Source of the DNA: Martinezella tropici
Lineage (GTDB): Bacteria; Pseudomonadota; Alphaproteobacteria; Rhizobiales; Rhizobiaceae
Direction: 5' to 3'
Assembly: GCA_000799755.1 (NCBI GenBank)
Contig: JUHI01000009.1
Span: forward strand, 124,001 to 188,000
Length of the DNA: 64,000 nt
Both the position numbers and the translations under genes were made by a program. The notes beneath the pieces are model-generated. The model was not told where the DNA came from. It ran no database searches and saw nothing but the letters and a program-made list of their open reading frames with translations. Below, piece after piece: positions 20,588 to 29,164 of this stretch (position 1 is the stretch's first letter; the number at the start of each line of letters is the position of its first letter).

Positions 20588-21448
20588 ATGAGCGCGCTTC
20601 ACTCGGAAATCCCATTGGAAAAAGATGAGCAAGGCCGTGACATCGTGCTGTCGGCGCGGGACGTCACTGTCGGTTTCGGATCGAAAATCGTCCTCGATAA
20701 GTTGAACCTCAACATTTATCGCGGTGAAATCCTCGGCTTCGTTGGCGCTTCCGGCGCCGGCAAGTCCGTGCTGTTGCGCACGGTGCTGCGGCTGCTGCCG
20801 CGCCGTTCGGGCAAGATCGAGATTCTTGGCGAAGATTACGACAAGCTCGACGAGCAGGACCGCAATCGGCTCGACATGCGGCTCGGCGTTCTCTTCCAGC
20901 AGGGAGCGCTGTTTTCCTCGCTGACCGTCAAGGAAAACATCCAGGTGCCGATGCGGGAGTATCTGGACCTGCCGAAAGAAATGATGGACGAGCTGGCGCT
21001 GATGAAGATCCGCATGGTGGGTCTCGCAGCTGACGCCGCCGACAAATATCCGTCTGAACTTTCGGGCGGCATGATCAAGCGCGCGGCCCTTGCCAGAGCT
21101 CTGGCGCTCGATCCCGACCTCGTTTTCCTCGATGAGCCAACCTCGGGCCTCGATCCGATCGGCGCCTCTGAGTTCGACGAGCTGATCGCCAAGCTGCGCG
21201 ACACGCTCGGTCTCACCGTTTATATGGTGACACACGACCTCGACAGCCTGTTTTCCGTCTGCGACCGTATTGCTGTCCTCGGACAGAAGCGGGTATTGGT
21301 GGAAGGCACGGTTGAGGACATGCTCGCCTGTGATGACCCCTGGGTGCAATCCTATTTCAGGGGCAAGCGTGCACGTTCGATCGTGCCGCGGGAAGACATC
21401 AGAGGACATAACGACAAAGGCGCAAGCGCCCACAGCCGCGAGAAGTGA
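20588..21448 (+). CDS. mlaF: MlaF-type ABC transporter ATPase
   Basis: A 286-residue ABC ATPase with Walker A GASGAGKSVLL, Q-loop LFQQGALFSSLTV, signature LSGGMIKRAALARAL, Walker B LVFLDEPTSGLDP and H-loop MVTHDLDSLF. The LSGGM variant and FSSLTV Q-loop are typical of MlaF/Ttg2A. Energises the permease upstream and is followed after 9 bases by the MCE protein gene. The C-terminal 25 residues are charged and of low complexity. Confidence 0.92.
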   Translation: MSALHSEIPLEKDEQGRDIVLSARDVTVGFGSKIVLDKLNLNIYRGEILGFVGASGAGKSVLLRTVLRLLPRRSGKIEILGEDYDKLDEQDRNRLDMRLGVLFQQGALFSSLTVKENIQVPMREYLDLPKEMMDELALMKIRMVGLAADAADKYPSELSGGMIKRAALARALALDPDLVFLDEPTSGLDPIGASEFDELIAKLRDTLGLTVYMVTHDLDSLFSVCDRIAVLGQKRVLVEGTVEDMLACDDPWVQSYFRGKRARSIVPREDIRGHNDKGASAHSREK

Positions 21449-21457
21449 CTGGAGACA

Positions 21458-22828
21458 ATGGAAACCAAAGCCAATTACACGATCGTCGGGTTCTTCACGC
21501 TGCTTGTCATCGCGGCGGCCTTCGGTTTCGTCTACTGGATGGCGGAATACGGCCGCGGCGGTCCGATGGTCGAGCTTGTCGTGCGCATTCCCGGTTCGGC
21601 GAATGGTTTGAGTGTCGGCTCGCCGGTCCGTTTCAACGGCATTCAGGTCGGCTCGGTGCAGGGGCTGTCGATCGATGCCGATGACCCCAATTATTCGCTG
21701 GCTTTCACGCAGGTCCGTGCGGATGCGCCGGTCTATACCTCCACCAAGGCCATTCTCGAGATCCAGGGCCTGACTGGTGCTGCCTATATCGAGCTTTCCG
21801 GCGGCCGCAATGGCGACGAAAACATCCTGAAGCGCTCGATCGATACCGGTAAGCGAGCGGTGTTGCTCGCCGATCAGTCGAGCGTCACCAACCTGCTGAC
21901 GACGGCCGACAAGATTTTGAACCGCGCCAACGACACGATCGGCGACATTCAGGGCTTCATTTCCGATTCTCGCGGACCTTTGACCGATACCGTGCGAAAC
22001 GCCCAGAAATTCTCCAAGGCCATCGCCGACAATTCGGACAATATCGACAAGTTCCTGGCAAGCGTCGGGCAGCTCTCCGATACTTTCAAGACGGTTTCGG
22101 TCCGCGTCGACTCGACACTGGATGCGGTTGAGAAGCTGGTGCGTGCGGTCGATGCCCAGAAGGTCAACGACGTCATCGCCAATGCCGACAAGATCACGGC
22201 GAACGTGGCGGATGCGACGACCGATCTCAAGGCGACGATTGCAAGTTTCAAGCAGACCGCCGACACCTACAACGCCTTCGGCCAGAAGGCGCAGCAGACG
22301 CTGGATCGCGTCGATCAGATCGTCGCGTCGATCGATCCGGCCAAGGTCAAGGGATCGGTTGACGATGTTGCCGAGGTGACGAAGCAGGCCCGCGCGGCGG
22401 TGGCCTCGATCCGCGATGTCGCCAATTCGGTGGCGGCGCACCAGCAGGATATCGATCAGACGATCGCCAATGCCCGGGACATTTCCACCAAGCTCAATGC
22501 GGCTTCCGGCAAGGTTGACGGCATCCTGACGAAGGTCGATTCGCTGCTTGGCAACGACAGCACGCAATCGCTGTTTGCCGAAGCCAAGGATACGCTCGAA
22601 TCCTTCAAGAAGATGGCTGACAATCTCAATTCCCGCATCGGTCCGATCGCGGACAATCTGCAGCGGTTTTCGAGCACCGGCCTGCGCGATGCCCAGTCCC
22701 TCATCAACGACATGCGGGGCACGGTTGACAATCTGAACACGACAATCACTAATTTCGATAAGAATCCACAGCGATTGATCTTCGGCGGTGATACGGTCAA
22801 GACTTATGACGGCCGCGCGCGGCATTGA
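21458..22828 (+). CDS. mlaD: MCE/MlaD family lipid transport protein
   Basis: A 456-residue protein with one N-terminal membrane helix (TIVGFFTLLVIAAAFGFVYW), an MCE domain (residues 40-115, including GLSVGSPVRFNGIQVGSV and LTGAAYIELSGG) and a long helical C-terminal region of about 300 residues rich in repeated VDxxL/ANADKIT-like segments. E. coli MlaD is about 180 residues; the long helical tail suggests a tunnel-like extension across the periplasm as in other long MCE proteins. Its stop overlaps the next gene's start by 4 bases (ATGA). Confidence 0.88.
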   Translation: METKANYTIVGFFTLLVIAAAFGFVYWMAEYGRGGPMVELVVRIPGSANGLSVGSPVRFNGIQVGSVQGLSIDADDPNYSLAFTQVRADAPVYTSTKAILEIQGLTGAAYIELSGGRNGDENILKRSIDTGKRAVLLADQSSVTNLLTTADKILNRANDTIGDIQGFISDSRGPLTDTVRNAQKFSKAIADNSDNIDKFLASVGQLSDTFKTVSVRVDSTLDAVEKLVRAVDAQKVNDVIANADKITANVADATTDLKATIASFKQTADTYNAFGQKAQQTLDRVDQIVASIDPAKVKGSVDDVAEVTKQARAAVASIRDVANSVAAHQQDIDQTIANARDISTKLNAASGKVDGILTKVDSLLGNDSTQSLFAEAKDTLESFKKMADNLNSRIGPIADNLQRFSSTGLRDAQSLINDMRGTVDNLNTTITNFDKNPQRLIFGGDTVKTYDGRARH

Positions 22829-23478
22829 TGAATAGCGATATCTGGTCTCCAGGGGATAAGCGAAATATGGTCGGTTGCGTGTCGAGTGAGGGTCATCAGG
22901 TGTGGAAAGCTGTGATCGCATTGCCGTTGCTCGCAGCCTTGCTCGGGGGCTGTGGGAGCACGAATAGCGATACCTACGATCTTTCCGCCTCGGTGAAGGC
23001 GAACGGGCCTTCGGTGAAGAACCGGCAGATCCTCATACCAACGCCTACCGCGTTGCAGGCGCTGGACAGCAATCAGATCGTCATCCGCGTATCGCCTTCG
23101 GAAATCCAGTATCTCGGCAAGTCGCAGTGGAGCGACAAGCTGAGCAAGATGGTGCAGTCGAAGCTGGTCGAAGCCTTCGAAAATACCGGCAAGCTCGGCG
23201 GCGTCGGCGTGCCGGGGCAGGGCCTTGCCATCGACTATCAGATCGTCACCGATATCAGGTCCTTCGAGATCAGTGCGGTCGGCGGCCAGAAGACGGCGAC
23301 CGTCGAGATCTCGGAAAAGATCCTGAATGATCGCACCGGCACAGTGAAGGCGCAGAATGTCTTCCGCAAGGTCGTGTCGGTCAGCGGCGGCAGCAATCCC
23401 GATTTCGTGCGGGCGCTCGACGCGGCATTCGCCGGCGTCACCAGTGAACTTGTCGATTGGACATTGCGCTCGCTGTAA
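22825..23478 (+). CDS. ABC-type transport auxiliary lipoprotein (PqiC-like)
   Basis: A 217-residue lipoprotein; the signal peptide is WKAVIALPLLAALLGGC, with a lipobox ending LGGC. A start at GTG/ATG near 22867 would give a more usual signal length than the overlapping ATG 22825. The mature part matches the DUF330-like auxiliary lipoprotein fold (ILIPTPTALQALDSNQIVIR, LDYQIVTDIRSFEI-type strand). It completes the MCE system, probably as the outer-membrane-anchored partner. Translationally coupled to mlaD. Confidence 0.85.
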   Translation: MMNSDIWSPGDKRNMVGCVSSEGHQVWKAVIALPLLAALLGGCGSTNSDTYDLSASVKANGPSVKNRQILIPTPTALQALDSNQIVIRVSPSEIQYLGKSQWSDKLSKMVQSKLVEAFENTGKLGGVGVPGQGLAIDYQIVTDIRSFEISAVGGQKTATVEISEKILNDRTGTVKAQNVFRKVVSVSGGSNPDFVRALDAAFAGVTSELVDWTLRSL

Positions 23479-23486
23479 AGAGAGCG

Positions 23487-23680
23487 CTAGCGTTCCATCA
23501 GCTCTTTCAGCGTCTTCAGATCACGCATGACATGTGCGGCGTCGGCTGCGAATTGCGCCTCTTCCATGCTTGGCGGCTGCGGCACCGTGAACATGATCTC
23601 TCGCCAATCGTGTTCCGATCAGGAGATGCACGATCTTCGCGCCCATGGTCGACGGGATGATTTCCTCCTCTATATCACTC
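23487..23680 (-). pseudogene. remnant of a small unidentified gene, frameshifted
   Basis: In the 472-base stretch between the lipoprotein gene and gnd, the minus strand reads as coherent protein in adjacent frames. One frame from about 23665 gives EEEIIPSTMGAKIVHLLIG. The next frame gives SEHDWREIMFTVPQ and PPSMEEAQFAADAAHVMRDL, ending LKTLKELMER-stop at 23487. A one-base shift near 23618 would join them. Alternatively, only a 35-codon ORF from ATG 23594 is real. I do not recognise the protein. The rest of the gap (about 23700-23950) holds no supported gene apart from the gnd leader. Confidence 0.35.
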
Positions 23681-23950
23681 TTCTGGAGCGGCGATCGGCG
23701 GAGCGATCGTCGGTTCGGAAACGGATGAATCTCGAATTCCGCAACATTGTTGCACAGTTCTGCGAAGAGAACGATTCACGGCTGTCGGAGGCTTGCCGTT
23801 TTCCGTCCGGAGTGCAACAAAAGCCCCCAACGCAGGGCTGTCGCCGGTCGCGTTTCGTGTCGGCGGCATTGCGTGACATCGGATGTTGCTGCGCCTTCCG
23901 GGTCTTCAGGGTGGGGCCGGGTGCAGTCAACGACTCATTGGAGGATTGTC

Positions 23951-25378
23951 GTGGAAAAGGCAGAAATCGGGCTGATCGGTCTCGCTGTGATGGGATCGAA
24001 TCTGGCGCTCAACATTGCTGAAAAGGGCAACAAGATCGCGGTTTTCAACCGTACGCCGCAGGTGACGGATGAATTCTACGCCAATGCCGGCGCGCTCAAG
24101 GACAAGATCATTCCTTGCAAGACGATCGAGGAATTCGTCGAAGCGATCCGTCCGCCGCGGCCGATCATCATCATGATCAAGGCCGGCGAACCGGTCGACC
24201 AGCAGATGGCGGCGCTGCAGCCGCATCTCGACAAGGGCGACATCATGATCGACGCCGGCAATGCCAATTTCCGCGACACGATCGCCCGTTTCGACCGCCT
24301 GAAGGATACCGGCTTGACCTTTATCGGCATGGGTGTTTCCGGTGGCGAGGAAGGTGCGCGCCATGGTCCGTCGATCATGGTCGGCGGCACGGAAGACTCC
24401 TACAAGCGCGTCGAGAAGGTGCTGACCTCGATTGCGGCCAAGTACAATGACGATCCATGCGTCGCCTGGCTCGGCAATGACGGCGCCGGCCATTTCGTCA
24501 AGACCATCCACAACGGCATCGAATATGCCGACATGCAGATGATCGCCGAGATCTACGGCATTCTGCGCGATGGCCTCGGCAAGAGCGCCGCTGAGATTAG
24601 CGGCATTTTCGGTGACTGGAACAAGGGCCGCCTCAACTCCTATCTCATCGAGATCACCGAGAAGGTTCTTGCCGCCAAGGACCCAGCGACCGGCAGCGCC
24701 ATGCCCGACGTCATCCTCGATAAGGCTGGCCAGAAGGGTACCGGCAAGTGGTCCGCCATCGAAGCCCAGAACATGGGCATCCCGGCAACCGCCATCGAAG
24801 CCGCCGTCGCCGCCCGCAGCCTGTCGGCTCTGAAGAGCCAGCGTGAGGCCGCCGAGAAGATCTTCGGCACGCCGGACTACAAGTTCCCGATCGCCTTCGG
24901 CTCCGATCTGCTGAAGGATCTCGAGCTTGCGCTGTTCGCCGCCAAGATCGGCGCTTATGCGCAGGGCTTTGCCGTGATGGCAGAGGCTTCGAAGGAGTTC
25001 AACTGGTCGCTGCCGATGCCTGTGATCGCCAAGATCTGGCGTGCCGGCTGCATCATCCGCTCGCAGTTCCTCGACGAGATCACCAGCGCCTTTACCAAGA
25101 CCCCGGATGCGGCGAACCTGATCGTCACGCCGGCCTTTGCCGAGATGGTCAAGGAATCGATCCCGTCGCTGCGCCGCATCGTTTCGGCCGCGACCGCCGC
25201 CGGCCTGCCGGTTCCGGCGCTGGCGTCGGCTCTGACCTATTTCGATGCCTATCGCCAGGCTCGTGGTACGGCCAACCTGATCCAGGCTCAGCGCGACTTC
25301 TTCGGCGCGCACGGCTTCGATCGCGTCGACGGCAAGGACATTCACCACGGCCCGTGGGGCAGTGGCGCCCAGGGCTGA
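23951..25378 (+). CDS. gnd: 6-phosphogluconate dehydrogenase (decarboxylating)
   Basis: Converts 6-phosphogluconate to ribulose 5-phosphate with NADP+ reduction. The 475-residue protein from GTG 23951 (GGAGGA 5 bases upstream) is the normal length; the longer frame from 23747 adds unrelated sequence. Motifs: IGLAVMGSNLALNIAEKG nucleotide site, FIGMGVSGGEEGARHGPSIM, catalytic Lys and His in GAGHFVKTIHNGIEYADM, and KGTGKWSAIEA. Followed by an inverted repeat inside the end of the convergent lacI-type gene. Confidence 0.96.
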   Translation: MEKAEIGLIGLAVMGSNLALNIAEKGNKIAVFNRTPQVTDEFYANAGALKDKIIPCKTIEEFVEAIRPPRPIIIMIKAGEPVDQQMAALQPHLDKGDIMIDAGNANFRDTIARFDRLKDTGLTFIGMGVSGGEEGARHGPSIMVGGTEDSYKRVEKVLTSIAAKYNDDPCVAWLGNDGAGHFVKTIHNGIEYADMQMIAEIYGILRDGLGKSAAEISGIFGDWNKGRLNSYLIEITEKVLAAKDPATGSAMPDVILDKAGQKGTGKWSAIEAQNMGIPATAIEAAVAARSLSALKSQREAAEKIFGTPDYKFPIAFGSDLLKDLELALFAAKIGAYAQGFAVMAEASKEFNWSLPMPVIAKIWRAGCIIRSQFLDEITSAFTKTPDAANLIVTPAFAEMVKESIPSLRRIVSAATAAGLPVPALASALTYFDAYRQARGTANLIQAQRDFFGAHGFDRVDGKDIHHGPWGSGAQG

Positions 25379-25393
25379 GGCGCCGTTTGCGCT

Positions 25394-26482
25394 TCAATAG
25401 GGAAAGCTCGCCGGACCCGTCGGGTGAGCTTTCCCGGTCTTCAATTCGTCCGGCCAAACAGGCTTGCTGATGCTTTGCAGCAGTTCCGGTTCTATGCCGT
25501 CGATTCGGGCTATGACGGCCTTGGCCAGTTCGCGGCCGCCGTGGCGAACGTCCTCGTAGATCGTAATGATCTCGGGGCGAATCCAGTTCAGGACATCGGT
25601 GGATTGCTTGGCGACCATGTCGATGTCGCGACCAAGGCGGAAGCCAGCCGCTTCGATGCCGGCATTGACGGCGATGGCCCCGCCGCCGCTGGAGCAGACG
25701 ATACCATCAGGCGGATGCGGGGAGCGCATCAATGCCTCGACGCTGTCGCGGATATCGGCGAGCGGGGCGTCTGTCGTGACCCTCAAGGGGATTTCTTCGG
25801 CGCCATGCTGGTGGAGGCCGATCTGGAAGCCGATGCGGGTGTGTGAATAGTAGGTGAGCTTGCTGGCGGGCTGCAGCAGCGCCAGGCGGCGGCGGCCCTT
25901 GGCCACTAGCGCGCGCACAGCCTCCTGGGTGAAGGCCTCGTTGTCGAAATCGTGGAAGGGGTGAACGATGCCCATGTCCGTCCGCCCATGCGTGGCGAAG
26001 GGCAGGCCGCGTTCGTGCATCAATCGAACGCGGGGATCGTCCGGCTCCGTTCGCGATATGATGACGCCGTCTGCGGAGCCGGTGTCGAGAATGTAGCGCA
26101 CTGGAACCAGCGGATCCTTGCTATGCGAATGCGGTGTGACCACCAGGTGATATTGCGTGCCCGTCAGAACCTCCGAAATGCCGAAAACCATCTGGCTCGT
26201 AAAGCCCATGATTTCCTCGTCGATGCTCAAGACCAGCGCAATGACATTGGTCTTGCCGGTTCTGAGACGCACGCCGGCACGGTTGGGCTGATAACCCAGT
26301 TGACGGGCGACCATGCGCACCCGTTCCTTGGTCTCAGCACCGATATCGGGAGCATCCTTCAGCGCGCGTGAAACGGTGGTAATTCCAAGTCCCGTCATGA
26401 AGGCGATCGTCTTCAATGTCGGCCGCTCGGGAGCCGATTGCGCGCCGCTCCCTGAAATTTTCTTATTGTCCATTTCGATCAA
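25394..26482 (-). CDS. LacI-family transcriptional regulator of the mannoside locus
   Basis: About 362 residues. The N-terminal helix-turn-helix is LKTIAFMTGLGITTVSRAL with the hinge RVRMVARQLGYQPNRAG, followed by a periplasmic-binding-protein-like sugar sensor domain. The start is set at TTG 26482, where AGGAGG lies 5 bases upstream; the in-frame ATG at 26473 is 14 bases from that site and is the alternative. It is divergent from the sugar ABC operon, and a palindrome with central CG at 26582-26601 is a good operator candidate. Likely represses the transport and catabolic genes until a mannoside or derived sugar binds. Confidence 0.88.
   Translation of the reverse strand: MIEMDNKKISGSGAQSAPERPTLKTIAFMTGLGITTVSRALKDAPDIGAETKERVRMVARQLGYQPNRAGVRLRTGKTNVIALVLSIDEEIMGFTSQMVFGISEVLTGTQYHLVVTPHSHSKDPLVPVRYILDTGSADGVIISRTEPDDPRVRLMHERGLPFATHGRTDMGIVHPFHDFDNEAFTQEAVRALVAKGRRRLALLQPASKLTYYSHTRIGFQIGLHQHGAEEIPLRVTTDAPLADIRDSVEALMRSPHPPDGIVCSSGGGAIAVNAGIEAAGFRLGRDIDMVAKQSTDVLNWIRPEIITIYEDVRHGGRELAKAVIARIDGIEPELLQSISKPVWPDELKTGKAHPTGPASFPY
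25400..25435. terminator. possible shared terminator hairpin between gnd and the LacI-type gene
   Basis: A perfect 10-bp stem GGGAAAGCTC / GAGCTTTCCC encloses a second small stem ACCCG-T-CGGGT. It lies in the last codons of the convergent regulator gene. No clear T-tract follows on either strand, so termination activity is uncertain. Confidence 0.45.
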
Positions 26483-26581
26483 GCTCGCCTCCTGGCCGCC
26501 TCCCGCGACCAATCCGCTTATATTGCCGATACCCGCTCCGCAAGCATAGGCGCAATGCGGTTCCTCCTTCACCCGTGTAAG

Positions 26582-26601
26582 AAACTGTAACGATACAGTT
26601 T
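26582..26601. promoter_or_regulatory. candidate LacI-type operator
   Basis: AAACTGTA-ACGA-TACAGTTT: two perfect 8-base inverted arms around a central CG (26591-26592), the geometry of LacI/GalR-family operators. It sits 100 bases upstream of the regulator start and 331 bases upstream of the binding-protein start. The surrounding 26483-26932 region (450 bases) has no gene; 26700-26870 is markedly AT-rich and includes TATAAT at 26730-26735 and palindromes TTTCCGGAAA (26709-26718) and GAAAATTTTC (26849-26858). Confidence 0.6.
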
Positions 26602-26932
26602 GAATGTCGAGCGATATTTTAGCTGGGCGTGACGATGGTGTTCCTATGGTTGCGCTGGGTGATGGAATTCGGCAATCTCTTGGCCTCAAGGCGATGCGAT
26701 ATCGATCGTTTCCGGAAATCTACATAAGATATAATTATATCAATGGTTTGTATGTTTTTCACTCAAAATTGTCGCGGCCTCTATGCGTTGCGTGGATATA
26801 TGCTCCACAAGCTAAATATAATCAGGAATTGCATAATTTTGCTCCGGTGAAAATTTTCCGGATAGGCGGTTGCGCGTCGAAAATGATTCGACTAGGTTTT
26901 TCCGGCAACGTTTCAGTGAGGGAGGAGAACTC

Positions 26933-28171
26933 ATGAATATTCGTTTGGTGGCCGCCGCTTTGCTCGCATCTGTCGCGATTCCGGCCTTCTCAGCAAACGC
27001 GACTGATCTCGAAGTGACGCATTGGTGGACATCGGGCGGTGAAGCTGCTGCCGTAAAGGTCCTGGCGGAGCAGTACAATGGTCTAGGTGACAACCACTGG
27101 GTCGACGGCGCGATCGCCGGGTCGGGTTCGACCGCGACGCCGCTGATCGTCAGCCGCATTCTGGGCGGCAATCCGATGGGCGCGACGCAGCTCAACACGG
27201 GCCGCGACGCTGAAGAGCTCGTCAAGGCAGGCCTGATGACCGATCTGACGGATCTCGCGGAGAAAGAGCACTGGAAGGATATCATTCGCCCAGCGAGCCT
27301 GCTGGCTTCGTGCACCTACGAAGGCCGTGTCTATTGCGTACCGCTCAATATTCACTCCTGGCAGTGGATGTGGGTCAACCGCCATGTCTTCGAAGACAAT
27401 GGCATGAAGGTTCCGGCCAACTGGGATGAGTTCGTAGCCGACGCACCGAAGCTGCGCGAAAAGGGCATCGTTCCGCTTGCGACCGGCGCCCCGTGGCAGG
27501 TCGATGGCATGCGCAGCGTCATGCAGATCGGCATTGGCGGCAAGGAAACCTATCTGGCGATCTACCAGAAGAAAGACGCAGATGCCGTGAAGAGCCCCGA
27601 AAACCGCAAGGTTTGGGACGCTTTCGCGCAGGCTCGCGATCTGGTTGACGAGAGCTATTCCGGCCGCGACTGGAACGTTGCCACCAACATGGTCATCACA
27701 GGCAAGGCTGCCGCGCAGATCATGGGCGACTGGGCGCAGGGCGAGTTCGGCGTCGCCAAGCAGGTTGCCGGCAAGGATTACGACTGCCTGCCGGGTCTCG
27801 GCTTCAATGGCTTGCTCGATACCGGCGGCGACAGCTTCTACTTCCCGAAGAACAGCAATCCCGACATCACCAAGGCGCAGCTCGAGCTTGCGAGCATGCT
27901 GGTTTCCAAGGAAACCCAGGTGAAGTTCAACCTTGCCAAGGGCTCACTGCCGGTCCGTGGCGATATCGATCTGAGCGCGGCCAGCAGCTGCATGAAGAAG
28001 GGTCTGGAAATCCTGAAGAACCCGGACAACGTGGTGCCGGGTGTCACTCAGCTGATCGACCCCGATACGCGCGGCCAGATGACCGATCTCGGGCTGCAGT
28101 TCTTCTCGTCGAAGATGACCGTGGATGAGGCGATCGAAAAGCAGGCCGCCATCTTCAAGCAAGCCCAGTAA
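26933..28171 (+). CDS. sugar ABC transporter substrate-binding protein
   Basis: A 412-residue periplasmic binding protein of the MalE-like cluster (SBP family 1). ATG 26933 has GGGAGGAG 8 bases upstream; the frame from 26870 would disrupt the signal peptide. The signal peptide ends ANA after residue 23, and the mature protein starts TDLEVTHWWTSGGE, a common opening in carbohydrate-binding members. WQWMWVNRHVFEDNGMKVP and GDWAQGEF are family blocks. First gene of an importer operon that also encodes a beta-mannosidase, so the ligand is probably a mannoside or mannooligosaccharide. Confidence 0.92.
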   Translation: MNIRLVAAALLASVAIPAFSANATDLEVTHWWTSGGEAAAVKVLAEQYNGLGDNHWVDGAIAGSGSTATPLIVSRILGGNPMGATQLNTGRDAEELVKAGLMTDLTDLAEKEHWKDIIRPASLLASCTYEGRVYCVPLNIHSWQWMWVNRHVFEDNGMKVPANWDEFVADAPKLREKGIVPLATGAPWQVDGMRSVMQIGIGGKETYLAIYQKKDADAVKSPENRKVWDAFAQARDLVDESYSGRDWNVATNMVITGKAAAQIMGDWAQGEFGVAKQVAGKDYDCLPGLGFNGLLDTGGDSFYFPKNSNPDITKAQLELASMLVSKETQVKFNLAKGSLPVRGDIDLSAASSCMKKGLEILKNPDNVVPGVTQLIDPDTRGQMTDLGLQFFSSKMTVDEAIEKQAAIFKQAQ

Positions 28172-28261
28172 GCAGACGACCATCCTATCAATCGCGATGG
28201 CCGATACCGGAACAGGCGAGAGTTTTCGCCTGTTCCGATGAAGCCACCAACGGAGGTATCG

Positions 28262-29152
28262 ATGGCTAACGCTGTCCGGCCACTGGGTCTGTTCCGCAAC
28301 CTCAATGCGAAGATCGCCGCCATTCCGATGGTGCTGACCGTGATCGTCGTCTTTGTCGGCTGCACGCTCTGGACCGTCATCTATTCGTTCACGGATTCAA
28401 GACTGCTGCCGAGCTCCAATTTCGTCGGCCTGGCGCAGTATCAGCGCCTGTGGGGTACCGATCGCTGGAACGTTTCGATCGGCAATCTAGCCACCTACGG
28501 CGTTCTCAGCCTGATTTTCTCGTTCGTCGTCGGCTTCGTTCTGGCCGTGCTGATGGATCAGAAGATCCGCTTCGAGAATACGTTCCGAACCATTTTCCTC
28601 TACCCCTTTGCCCTGTCCTTCATCGTGACCGGCCTAGTCTGGCAATGGATACTTGATCCAGCGCTCGGGCTGCCCAAGCTGGCGCAGGATATGGGATTCA
28701 CGTGGTTCAATTTCGCGCTGCTCGGCAATCAGAAGACCGTGCTCTATGCACTCGTCATTGCCGGTCTCTGGCAGGGCACCGGTCTCGTGATGGTGCTGAT
28801 GCTGGCGGGGCTGCGCGGGATCGACGGCGAGATCTGGAAGGCCTCGCGGGTTGACGGCATCCCGGCCTGGCGGACCTATATTTTCGTCGTTATTCCGATG
28901 ATGCGCGGCGTCTTCGTCACCACGCTCGTCATTGTCGCTTCGGGCATCGTGCGCGTCTACGATCTGGTGGTCGCCATGACCGCAGGGGGGCCGGGCTTCG
29001 CATCCGAAATGCCGGCAAAATACGTCTACGATTTCATGTTCCAGCGTTCGAACCTTGGGCAGGCGCTTGCCGCCTCCACGGTCATGCTGGTCACCGTGTT
29101 CATCTTCGTCGTGCCGTGGGCTCTCTATGAGTTCCGCCAGAAGCGCAGATAA
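28262..29152 (+). CDS. sugar ABC transporter permease (MalF type)
   Basis: A 296-residue inner-membrane permease with six predicted helices. ATG 28262 is preceded by GGAGG at 5-base spacing, better than ATG 28238. The cytoplasmic EAA loop is IWKASRVDGIPAWRTYIFVVIP. Pairs with the MalG-type permease starting 13 bases after its stop. Confidence 0.92.
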   Translation: MANAVRPLGLFRNLNAKIAAIPMVLTVIVVFVGCTLWTVIYSFTDSRLLPSSNFVGLAQYQRLWGTDRWNVSIGNLATYGVLSLIFSFVVGFVLAVLMDQKIRFENTFRTIFLYPFALSFIVTGLVWQWILDPALGLPKLAQDMGFTWFNFALLGNQKTVLYALVIAGLWQGTGLVMVLMLAGLRGIDGEIWKASRVDGIPAWRTYIFVVIPMMRGVFVTTLVIVASGIVRVYDLVVAMTAGGPGFASEMPAKYVYDFMFQRSNLGQALAASTVMLVTVFIFVVPWALYEFRQKRR

Positions 29153-29164
29153 GGGAGGCATCAA

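Noticed and set aside
19916..22921. 1001-codon reading frame on the minus strand opposite the Mla operon
   Set aside because: It mirrors mlaE, mlaF and mlaD, which have clear motifs; the antisense translation is rich in His/Arg/Asp as expected for a shadow of a high-GC gene.
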